Assembly (NCBI GenBank): GCA_003224075.1
Contig: QHYF01000099.1
Location: 1 to 14,926, forward strand
Reading direction: 5' to 3'
Source of the DNA: Acidobacteriota bacterium
GTDB taxonomy: Bacteria > Acidobacteriota > Terriglobia > Acidiferrales > UBA7541
Length of the DNA: 14,926 nucleotides
Part shown: in pieces, positions 1-6,730 of the stretch
Layout: each line of letters opens with the position of its first letter
How positions within the stretch are numbered: the first letter of the stretch is position 1
Notes under the pieces: generated by a model
The model's input: the letters and a program-made list of their open reading frames with translations, nothing else
What the model was told of the DNA's origin: nothing
The model's database searches: none
Program-made: the position numbers and the translations under genes

Positions 1-1214
1 CCCAGGGGTTTGGCAGGATCACAGACATCCTCGTCAAAGAAGGCGATCACGTCAAGAAGGGTGACAGGCTGTTATTGCAGGAGAACGTGCAGGCGAATGC
101 GGATGTGCAGGCGCAGTCGGCAGCGATTACCTCGTCGGAGGCTGGCTCACAGGCAGCGGAAGCAAGCTATAAGGCGGCACAGGCGGATCTGTTGTCACAG
201 CAAGCCAATCTGGAAAAGGCCAAGCTGGATTACGATCGCGGACAGGGGCTCTACAAAGGTGGTTTGATCCCCAAGCAGGATTTCGATCAGCGCAAGACTT
301 CGTATGATTCGGCGGTCGCTTCAGTGGAATCGGCGAAGGCGCGCGTGCTGTCGCTGAAGGCGCAACTGGATCAGACCCGCTCGCAAATAAATCAGAACAG
401 AGCGATGCTGGTGCGCACAAAGGATGTTCTGAACAAGACGACGTACACCTCTCCGATCAATGGAATCGTGAGCTATCTCCCGGAGCGCGTGGGCGACTAC
501 GTCGTGCCCGGCATTCAGAATTCGAATGGCAGCTTTCTGATGACGCTCTCGGACATGTCGGTAGTCACGGCAGAAGTGAAGGTCGATGAAACAGACATCG
601 TCAATGTGAAGATGGGCCAAGAGGCCGATGTGACGATTGACGCGGTGCCCGGAAAAGTTTTCAAGGGCATGGTGACGGAGATCGGCTCGCAGGCCGTCCT
701 CCGCAGCTCCGGACTCACGACGACGCAGACCACTACAAGCACGCAAGAGGCGAAGGATTTCAAGGTTGTGGTGACACTGACGAATCCACCGGAGAATCTG
801 CGGCCCGGGCTTTCGACTACCGCGAAGATCAAGACGGCGGAACGGAAGAACGTTGTAGCCATTCCAATTCAGGCGCTGGCGGTGCGAACGCGCAAGGATT
901 TGGAAGAAGCCGCGAAGAAGGCCAAGGATCAAGGAAGTTCAGGCGTGACACTGGCCGCGCCCCCGCCGCCGGCGCCTGGCGACCCGAAAAAGGACGAAGT
1001 GCAGGGTGTGTTCGTGGTGAACGGCAAGAAGGCGGTGTTCAGGCCCGTTGAAACGGGCATCGCCGGCGTCACGGACATCGAGATTACAAGAGGTTTGAAA
1101 CCGGGAGACGAGATTGTCGTCGGGAGCTACAAGGCGCTGCGCACCTTGAAGCCGGAGTCTTCGGTGAAGGTGGACAATAGCGCGCCTAAGAAGCAGGACG
1201 ATCAACAGAGCTGA
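1..1214 (+). CDS. HlyD/MacA-family efflux periplasmic adaptor subunit (5' end outside window)
   Basis: This is the membrane-fusion (adaptor) component of an ABC-type tripartite exporter, anchored in the inner membrane and spanning the periplasm. The reading frame is open from the left edge (first whole codon at 3), so the N-terminus is missing; TTG codon 75 is internal. The first visible residues read GRITDILVKEGDHVKKGD, the first half of a biotinyl-lipoyl-like domain. A long Gln/Ala/Lys-rich helical hairpin follows (about 100-420), then the second lipoyl half (SPINGIVSYL, near 451-480), a beta-barrel segment (VKVDETDIVNVKMGQEADV) and a membrane-proximal domain ending in GLKPGDEIVVGSYKAL. A Pro-rich insertion (APPPPAPGDPKK, about 958-990) interrupts the C-terminal part. 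The ATPase gene follows 28 nt later on the same strand, so the two are very likely co-transcribed. The family is clear; the exported substrate is unknown. Confidence 0.93.
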   Translation, partial: QGFGRITDILVKEGDHVKKGDRLLLQENVQANADVQAQSAAITSSEAGSQAAEASYKAAQADLLSQQANLEKAKLDYDRGQGLYKGGLIPKQDFDQRKTSYDSAVASVESAKARVLSLKAQLDQTRSQINQNRAMLVRTKDVLNKTTYTSPINGIVSYLPERVGDYVVPGIQNSNGSFLMTLSDMSVVTAEVKVDETDIVNVKMGQEADVTIDAVPGKVFKGMVTEIGSQAVLRSSGLTTTQTTTSTQEAKDFKVVVTLTNPPENLRPGLSTTAKIKTAERKNVVAIPIQALAVRTRKDLEEAAKKAKDQGSSGVTLAAPPPPAPGDPKKDEVQGVFVVNGKKAVFRPVETGIAGVTDIEITRGLKPGDEIVVGSYKALRTLKPESSVKVDNSAPKKQDDQQS

Positions 1215-1242
1215 CGCGCGTCTGAGGACGAGGGAGATTCGA

Positions 1243-1986
1243 ATGCCTGTCGAGACATCAACCGCAGATTCGTACCGGGAAGACCTGGTCAGCTCCGGCG
1301 TGGTCATCAAGACCGAAGGGCTGACCAAAGTCTACGAGATGGGTGCGGAGCAAGTTCACGCGCTGCGGGGTTTGGATGTGGAGATCCGCAAGGGTGAGTA
1401 CGTGGCCATCATGGGGCCCTCCGGATCGGGCAAGTCCACGCTCATGAATCTGATTGGGTGTCTGGATTCACCGAGCTCGGGAAAGTATTGGCTCGCGGGA
1501 CGACTGGTGAGCGATCTGGACGATGATGAGCTGGCCTACATCCGCAACAAAGAGATTGGCTTCGTGTTTCAAACGTTTAACCTGCTGCCTCGTGCGACGG
1601 CGCTGCACAACGTCGAGTTGCCGCTTATCTACAACGGCACGCCGGCGGAAGAACGGGTCGAAAAGGCGAAGAAAGCGCTCGAACGCGTGGATTTGATGGA
1701 CCGGATAAGCCACAAGCCCAACGAGCTTTCCGGCGGCCAGAGGCAGCGCGTGGCGATTGCGCGGGCGTTGGTGAATTCACCGTCGATCGTGCTCGCGGAC
1801 GAGCCCACCGGCAACCTCGATTCGAAAACTGGCGAAGAGATCATGGCGCTCTTCGAGAATCTTTACCGGCAGGGCAACACGATCATTCTCGTGACGCACG
1901 AGCATGACATCGCGCAACACGCGCATCGCATCATCTTCATCCGCGACGGCAAGGTCGCCTCCGATGAGGCGGTCGCAAAAAAGTAA
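1243..1986 (+). CDS. ABC transporter ATP-binding protein, MacB/LolD type
   Basis: This 247-residue cytoplasmic ATPase would power a MacB- or LolD-like transporter. It has a Walker A motif (GPSGSGKST, near residue 59), a Q-loop (FVFQTFNLLPRATALHNVELP), the signature motif LSGGQRQRVAIARAL, a Walker B motif with catalytic Glu (IVLADEPTGNLDS) and the switch His (LVTHEHD). The NLLPR and ELPLIYNG segments are typical of the lipoprotein-release/macrolide export subfamily. The ATG at 1243 is preceded by a good ribosome binding site (GAGGGAG, about 7 nt upstream), and the family's conserved start falls about 20 residues later, so there is a short N-terminal extension. It lies directly downstream of the adaptor gene. 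In the usual order a permease gene would follow, but here the next gene is unrelated and the permease must be encoded elsewhere. Confidence 0.95.
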   Translation: MPVETSTADSYREDLVSSGVVIKTEGLTKVYEMGAEQVHALRGLDVEIRKGEYVAIMGPSGSGKSTLMNLIGCLDSPSSGKYWLAGRLVSDLDDDELAYIRNKEIGFVFQTFNLLPRATALHNVELPLIYNGTPAEERVEKAKKALERVDLMDRISHKPNELSGGQRQRVAIARALVNSPSIVLADEPTGNLDSKTGEEIMALFENLYRQGNTIILVTHEHDIAQHAHRIIFIRDGKVASDEAVAKK

Positions 1987-2118
1987 GAAGACAATTCGGC
2001 TCTTTCCTTCCTTTCGAAGCTGAGTAACTTATCCCCATCCGTCAGAAGTCAGTTTGTCTCCCCAATGGTGTCTTTAGAATCAGTGATCAGCCCGGGCGGA
2101 GTGGAAAGGAACAGCCGA

Positions 2119-3497
2119 ATGTCAACCGAGACAGGAACACAGGCAAGATTGCGGAATAGAGATGTGCTGGATTTTGCGGCAAGGAGCGCAGAACGATACC
2201 TCCTGGACGTGGGCGAACGAAGAGTGGGTCCTTCAGAAGCCGCCGTGGCTGCGCTTAATGGATTTCAGGAAGCGTTTCCTGACGCGCCGAGCGATCCACG
2301 CGACGTGGTCGCAACGCTCGACGAACTTGGCTCCCCAGCCAGCGTAGCCACAACTGGCGGGCGCTATTTCGGCTTCGTGAACGGAGGGATGGTGCCGGCG
2401 GCGCTGGCGGCCAATTGGCTGGCTGGTGCGTGGAACCAGAATGCGGCGCTGAGAGTGATGTCCCCGGTCGCCGCGGAATTGGAAGATGTCGTTCTTCGGT
2501 GGGTTTGCGAAGCCCTGGGATTGCCTCAGGATTGTGCAGGTGGCTTGGTCACCTGTGCCACGATGGCGAATTTCACCGCGCTTGCGACCGCGCGCTATGC
2601 CCTCCTTGATCGAGCCGGATGGAATGTGGTCGAAGACGGGATGTTTGGTGCACCCCCAATCGAAGTGGTGGTCGGCGCGGAAGTGCACGCGTCAATTCTG
2701 AAGGCGTTGAGTCTCTCGGGCTTTGGCAGGAAGCGCTTGACCGCCGTGGAGGCGGACAGTCAGGGGCGCATGCGCGCTGATAAGTTGCCGCGCCTTTCGG
2801 ATCGGACAATTGTGTGCGTTCAGGCCGGAAACGTGAATACGGGAGCTTTCGATCCCGCAGACGAGATTTGCCGGGCGGCAAAGGAACAGGGCGCATGGGT
2901 GCACGTGGATGGCGCCTTCGGTTTATGGGCCCGGGTGTCGCCGAAGTACGAACATTTGAAAAAGCTGATTCGTGGGCCACGGACGCGCACAAATGGCCGA
3001 ATGTGGGCTATGACAGCGGCTTGGCGATCGTGAGGGATGGTGCAGCGCTGCGAGCCTCGATGGGCATAACGGCGGCGTATCTCGAACCCGGTTCGCGCCG
3101 CGAGCCGATGCATCACACGCCGGAAGCTTCGAGGCGCGCGCGCGGCATGGAGTTGTGGGCGGCGCTGAAGTCGATGGGACGGACCGGGCTGTGCGCGTTG
3201 ATCGAGCGAACGTGTGTTTACGCGCAGCGGTTTGCGCAAGGGCTTCGTGAAGCGGGCTTTGAAGTTCTGAACGACGTTGTGATCAATCAGGTGTTGGTGT
3301 CCTTCGGCCGTCCAGAAGTTACGCGAGAAGTGATCCGCCGCATCCAAGAGGACGGAACCTGCTGGTGCGGGGGCACCGTCTGGCAAGGAAAAACGGCGAT
3401 GCGTATCAGCGTGTGTTCGTGGGCGACCACCGAGGCGGATGTGGAACGAAGCCTAGCGGCGATCCTCCGAATCTCCCGCGAATGCCGCGCTGTTTAG
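2119..3497 (+). pseudogene. PLP-dependent decarboxylase-like gene, frameshifted before the catalytic lysine
   Basis: This is a group II PLP-dependent amino-acid decarboxylase/aspartate-aminotransferase-fold gene in two frames. The first frame runs from ATG 2119 (AAAGGA site 8 nt upstream; an in-frame ATG at 2065 has no such site) to TGA 3031-3033. It encodes the substrate/PLP half: YFGFVNGG, MSPVAAELEDVVLRW, CATMANFTAL and VHVDGAFGLW, whose Asp (residue 264) contacts the PLP ring nitrogen. The second frame (-1 relative) resumes with ADSWATDAHKWPNVGYDSG, whose Lys codon (2991-2993) is the Schiff-base lysine, and runs to TAG 3497. The switch must lie around 2953-2964. Only five bases (AAAAA) separate the HL and ADSW codons, where I recall homologues having about six residues, which suggests a deletion of about 13 bases rather than one miscalled base. 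Unless ribosomes shift frame, the first product lacks the lysine and is inactive. Confidence 0.8.
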
Positions 3498-3564
3498 AGT
3501 ACTGTAGCGCCGGTCGAGTGGGCGAAACAGGATCCCCTGCCGCTTGTAAAATTGGCGGGCAAAA

Positions 3565-4584
3565 TTAACGGCTATGCGCGACGCTTGAGCTTTCGATGTC
3601 CACGAAAGTCTGCGCCACACTCAGATAGGTCCGTGAAAGGCGGTCATGCCAGGTGAGTTCGTCTTCGTCCCACATGGCCCAGAGGAAGCCCAGAAAGAAG
3701 GTGCCTGCGGAGAGCACGTAGCCCGCGCTGCGCAGAAGCATCTGCCTGGGCGTGGGCGGTTCTCCGGAAAAGCTGACGACCTGCAAGTTCCTCAGCATCA
3801 TGCCCGGGGTTGTGCCGCCGAAAGTGGTGAAAAGCGCGAAGTATTGCAGATAGACGATGGCGAAAGTTATGGCATAAACAGCGGCGCTCAGCTTGCTGAG
3901 CGTGAACTGCCCGCCGAGGGAGCTGAAGAGCATCAGGAATCCTCCGTACGCAAACAACAAGCAACCGAGATCGATGAGCGCGGCGAGGCGGCGATCATCA
4001 ATCGATGCGACGGGATGCAAACCGGGTTGAGAGCTGCTTTCTACCTCAGCAAGTTGTGTTTGCGGGCGAGCCTCGTCATCCGGAGGCAGGGAAACGTCGA
4101 TCACCATGCGCGAATCTTCGACCGCGGGCTTTTTCGAAGAACGGCCGATGGCGATGGTAAAGGAAAAATCCTCCTCAACCGACGCCAGGGGTTCGGCAAT
4201 CTCAACAGAAGTTTGTAACGACGTCTCGTCCGAAGGTGCATCAAACGAAAACTGTGACTGAGCGGCATTTGGCTTGAGCTTGCCCCGCCGATTGCGGTAC
4301 GCCTCAAGGCGTTGAGCAAGTTCCCCGCGCCATGCAACATCCCGAGGTAGTGCAGGCGTGATTACGGAATGGGCTCTGGAGGGGGCAATTCCAGGCTGGG
4401 TGGCATCCGCACTCAGGGCGAGATTCGCCCCCGTATGGTTGTTCAAGGGTTCTTCCACGGAAGAAAAACTGACTGAAAAAGATGAATCGCAAAACTTGCA
4501 CGTCCTTACGCTGGACGGCAGTACAGCACCACACTGCGAGCATGTTTTTGTCACCGGTAAGTTTTGCGCTGCGGACGCTTCCAC
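3565..4584 (-). CDS. RDD-family membrane protein with N-terminal zinc ribbon
   Basis: This 339-residue protein has three parts. Residues 15-32 form a CxxC...CxxC zinc ribbon (CSQC, CKFC). Residues 40-195 are a low-complexity polar linker. Residues 198-330 are an RDD domain with the diagnostic RRLAALID start, about three membrane segments (near 204-222, 233-254 and 285-304), the GTTPGMMLRNLQVV loop and a closing WHDRLSRTYL. RDD proteins are poorly characterised; some act in transport or ion homeostasis. The start is GTG 4584 (an in-frame stop lies about 24 nt upstream); GTG codon 11 is an alternative, and neither has a strong ribosome binding site. It is convergent with the broken decarboxylase (67 nt gap) and stands alone. 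The domain call is solid; the function is unknown. Confidence 0.88.
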   Translation of the reverse strand: MEASAAQNLPVTKTCSQCGAVLPSSVRTCKFCDSSFSVSFSSVEEPLNNHTGANLALSADATQPGIAPSRAHSVITPALPRDVAWRGELAQRLEAYRNRRGKLKPNAAQSQFSFDAPSDETSLQTSVEIAEPLASVEEDFSFTIAIGRSSKKPAVEDSRMVIDVSLPPDDEARPQTQLAEVESSSQPGLHPVASIDDRRLAALIDLGCLLFAYGGFLMLFSSLGGQFTLSKLSAAVYAITFAIVYLQYFALFTTFGGTTPGMMLRNLQVVSFSGEPPTPRQMLLRSAGYVLSAGTFFLGFLWAMWDEDELTWHDRLSRTYLSVAQTFVDIESSSVAHSR

Positions 4585-4703
4585 TCCGGTGAGGAGGGAA
4601 CCCTGTTAATCTAACACAAATCTGAAATGTCAAGCAGACAATGGAGCAGGATTGTGGCGAAAAAGCCAGCAGGATGAATTCCAAGAACAGGCGGGACGAA
4701 GAA

Positions 4704-5105
4704 CTACGCGTCCATTTGCTGCGCTAACATGTCCCTGCTAAAGGAGATGCGCCGCTCGAGGGCGACCGCTGCGAAATAAGCGCAGTGTCCGCGCTCCGAC
4801 TCCGTCCAGACCCGCATCGAGGGAACCATGTGCGCTATCGTGGAGCGGAGGAAATTCAGAAGACTGAAATAAGCGCCGATCGCCTGGATACTCTTGCGGT
4901 CTTCGGGGCGTTCCGGGCAGAGCTGCAAGAGTTGCATGACGCGCGCGAAGTCCTCTCCAGAAGCGGTCCTGGAGATCCCGGTGACGTCCTGCACCTCGGG
5001 AGAAAGAACTTGCTTCGAGGACACAGCGATGAGCGAACGGCAGTAAAACACGAAGAACTGCAGGAATAGTACAACCGAGCAGACGAGAATGATCCCAGCC
5101 ATCAT
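4704..5105 (-). CDS. Small protein with one N-terminal membrane segment, function unknown
   Basis: This 133-residue protein begins with a hydrophobic segment (MMAGIILVCSVVLFLQFFVF, residues 1-20), followed by a soluble, mostly helical-looking domain containing VSSKQVLSPEVQDVTG, ARVMQLLQLCPERPED and RTIAHMVPSMRVWTESE-like stretches and ending LAQQMDA. I do not recognise a family. The start is chosen because its ATG overlaps the TGA of the upstream membrane gene (ATGA at 5105-5102), a typical translational-coupling arrangement; the same frame stays open upstream but only as an out-of-frame shadow of that gene. An ATG immediately after it (5102) is an equally plausible start. The tight overlap suggests the two products are made together and possibly interact at the membrane. 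Confidence 0.7.
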   Translation of the reverse strand: MMAGIILVCSVVLFLQFFVFYCRSLIAVSSKQVLSPEVQDVTGISRTASGEDFARVMQLLQLCPERPEDRKSIQAIGAYFSLLNFLRSTIAHMVPSMRVWTESERGHCAYFAAVALERRISFSRDMLAQQMDA

Positions 5106-5800
5106 CGCGGCACCACCGCCAGGCGCGCCGGAACGATACGAGCATCTTCCGCAACGCGCCAGAAGCCATAGGCCCAAGATAAGGGCAACAGACAAGCAAC
5201 GATCGGGAAGAGATAGGTGATATGAGAGAACAAATCCGGCCGAAGATTCGACATCGCGTAGCTGGCGGCGAACGTGCTGAAATACACGCCCAGCGAGAGA
5301 ACGAGTTGCACAAGAAGCGCCCGTGTTTCTCGCAGCTTCAGGATCGCGCCCCAAAGCACATAGGTAAGCACCATACCAACGAAATAAAGATTCTGCGACA
5401 ATTCAAACGCGAAGTGGGTCAGCATACGGTGGGAGGATTGGCTGACTACAGCGTAAGAAAACCATGCGGTTCCGGCCAGGAGCAAGACGGCTCCCATACG
5501 CAGGTACCGCTCCACATGCAACTCTTGGAACACCAGCAAATACAGGCTTATCAACGCGAAGTACAGAACAATGGTCAAGAGGGCATCTGAATAGAAGTAA
5601 AAATAACGGTATTCCACCGAGGACCGGCCGGAGTGGAGGAGGACTTGGAAGCGTCCGAGGCTGACGAATACGCTAAACAACATGTAAAGATTAAGGAAAA
5701 AATAGCGGCGGATAGCTTTTCTGCGGAGCGCACACACTACCACGGCCGCTTCAAAGAGCGTTCCCAACATCCATATAACCCAATCGGCAGGACCGAGCAT
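5102..5800 (-). CDS. Polytopic integral membrane protein, function unknown
   Basis: This 232-residue protein is almost entirely hydrophobic, with about seven predicted membrane segments: WVIWMLGTLFEAAVVVCAL, FFLNLYMLFSVFVSLG, DALLTIVLYFALISLYLLVF, MGAVLLLAGTAWFSYAVV, NLYFVGMVLTYVLWGAIL, LVQLVLSLGVYFSTFAASYA and HITYLFPIVACLLPLSWAYG. Basic loops (CALRRKAIRR, ELHVERYLR) fit cytoplasmic sides. The ATG at 5800 has an AAGGG ribosome binding site 4 nt upstream. The product resembles uncharacterised seven-helix proteins that I associate with Acidobacteriota, but I cannot name the family. Its stop codon overlaps the start of the next gene, forming a two-gene unit; the small Pro-repeat peptide gene lies 59 nt upstream on the same strand and may share its transcript. 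Confidence 0.8.
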   Translation of the reverse strand: MLGPADWVIWMLGTLFEAAVVVCALRRKAIRRYFFLNLYMLFSVFVSLGRFQVLLHSGRSSVEYRYFYFYSDALLTIVLYFALISLYLLVFQELHVERYLRMGAVLLLAGTAWFSYAVVSQSSHRMLTHFAFELSQNLYFVGMVLTYVLWGAILKLRETRALLVQLVLSLGVYFSTFAASYAMSNLRPDLFSHITYLFPIVACLLPLSWAYGFWRVAEDARIVPARLAVVPR

Positions 5801-5859
5801 TTCACCCTTTTCAAGTGCCCCTGGCCCCGCTTCTGAGTATTACGGTTAGCGGGTCTGGC

Positions 5860-6069
5860 TTACTTCCAGGGCGTCGGAACCGGCGCAGGGCCGTTTTTCC
5901 AAGGCGTTGGAACTGGTGCAGGACCGTTGTTCCAAGGCGTTGGAACCGGCGCAGGACCATTAGCAATCACGATCTGGCCGTTGCCGTGTGCCGTTGCGAT
6001 CGTCTTCAAGCTCATTGCCCCGACCAACACGAGCAGGGCGGGGAGAATAACTGTGAGTTTTCTTGACAT
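5860..6069 (-). CDS. Small secreted or membrane-anchored peptide with three Pro-rich repeats
   Basis: This 69-residue protein has a short basic start (MSRK), a hydrophobic segment (LTVILPALLVLVGAM, residues 5-19) that could be a signal peptide or anchor, a short linker, and then three consecutive 11-residue repeats of NGPAPVPTPW(N/K) (residues 37-47, 48-58 and 59-69). The stop follows directly after the last repeat. A GGAGG ribosome binding site lies 5 nt before ATG 6069, and a promoter-like TTGACA/TATAGT pair lies upstream, which supports a real gene despite its size. The repeats match perfectly apart from the final N/K position of the first copy. The function is unknown. Pro-rich extracytoplasmic tails of this kind can be spacers or binding sites, but that is speculative here. 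Confidence 0.75.
   Translation of the reverse strand: MSRKLTVILPALLVLVGAMSLKTIATAHGNGQIVIANGPAPVPTPWNNGPAPVPTPWKNGPAPVPTPWK
5863..5961 (-). repeat. Three tandem 33-bp units encoding an 11-residue Pro-rich repeat
   Basis: Three adjacent 33-bp units (about 5863-5895, 5896-5928 and 5929-5961 on the + strand) encode NGPAPVPTPW(N/K) on the - strand. The two right-hand units are nearly identical in DNA; the left unit differs at several third positions while keeping the same amino acids, so the array was duplicated some time ago and is conserved at the protein level. The copy number could vary between strains through slippage. Confidence 0.85.
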
Positions 6070-6102
6070 TGTGCCTCCGAGGTAGGAAACTTCCCCGGGG
6101 CC

Positions 6103-6129
6103 ACTATACTCTTAGTATACCAATGTCAA
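6103..6129 (-). promoter_or_regulatory. Probable sigma-70-type promoter of the Pro-repeat peptide gene
   Basis: Read on the - strand, a consensus -35 box TTGACA (6129-6124) is followed after 15 nt by TATAGT (6108-6103), about 34 nt before the start codon at 6069. The spacer is shorter than the optimal 17 nt. A palindrome TATACT-CTT-AGTATA (+ strand 6105-6119) overlaps the -10 region and could be an operator site. Confidence 0.45.
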
Positions 6130-6130
6130 G

Positions 6131-6497
6131 TCACTCAGGTTGTGAGCCTGTTTCGAATCAATACACACCGACCAGCCCCATCATTTCGCTAGGCTTTCGC
6201 CCAGCTTGCAGGGCCGGACAGCGTTCGATCCCGTGTAGGGTAGGTTTTGCGACTGTACGGGTCAACGGTACCGTAGTACTAAGCCTATGGGACTGTTGGT
6301 ACTGAAAACTTTCTGGAAAAAAGCAGACTGTCTCGGCTTGTGAAACATCAGCAATGCTTGTCGATGACCGCCGCAGTTGCCGTGCTTGTCCAAAAAGATG
6401 GCCGAGACAAGAGTTTGCACTAGTTGGCCATGCTCTGGTCCATCGCAACGCCTTGACACATTCGCCGCCGAATCCGTAGCATAAAGAATTGCATTAA
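6131..6497. other. Intergenic stretch without a supportable gene
   Basis: About 370 nt lie between the peptide promoter and the tRNA with no convincing reading frame: short open frames exist on both strands but none has a ribosome binding site or family resemblance. It contains a perfect 10-bp palindrome ACGGTACCGT (6265-6274), a pair of inverted 9-mers TGTCTCGGC/GCCGAGACA (6329-6337 and 6401-6409) and two copies of TGCTTGTC (6355-6362 and 6383-6390) between those arms. It may hold the tRNA promoter or a structured RNA. Confidence 0.5.
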
Positions 6498-6572
6498 GCC
6501 GGCGTAGCTCAGTGGCAGAGCGAGGGTCTCATAATCCCTAGGCCGTGGGTTCGATTCCCCCCGCCGGCACCA
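6498..6572 (+). tRNA. tRNA with CAT anticodon (elongator Met, or Ile2)
   Basis: The 75-nt cloverleaf includes an encoded CCA. The acceptor arms GCCGGCG (6498-6504) and CGCCGGC (6562-6568) pair perfectly, the D stem is GCTC/GAGC, the anticodon loop CTCATAA (6528-6534) carries CAT, and the T loop is TTCGATT. The G1-C72 pair argues against the initiator. CAT can be elongator tRNA-Met or, if lysidine-modified, tRNA-Ile2; I cannot separate these by eye. Two mismatches are visible: T-T at the base of the anticodon loop (6527/6535) and T-C in the T stem (6546/6560). Confidence 0.93.
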
Positions 6573-6730
6573 CATTATTTCCAATCTATAAAACACCCTC
6601 GCTAATTCGCGCCGCGTCCTCTTGAACTCACCTTTATCTCGCACCGGCTGCCACGAATCGTACGTTTCGGGAGCCTATAAAACCCAACTCTGGGCGCTTT
6701 GGTTGACAGGGCGGGCGCGCATTCGGCAGC

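Noticed and set aside
5106..5354. Upstream extension of the small membrane-segment protein frame
   Set aside because: It is an out-of-frame reading of the overlapping seven-helix gene; the ATGA overlap gives a better start.
5863..5961. CRISPR-like array
   Set aside because: The three 33-bp units are contiguous with no spacers and are translated as a peptide repeat.
6420..6644. 74-codon frame on the - strand containing GESNPRPRDYETLALPLSYAG
   Set aside because: It is the antisense translation of the tRNA (6498-6572), a well-known annotation artefact.
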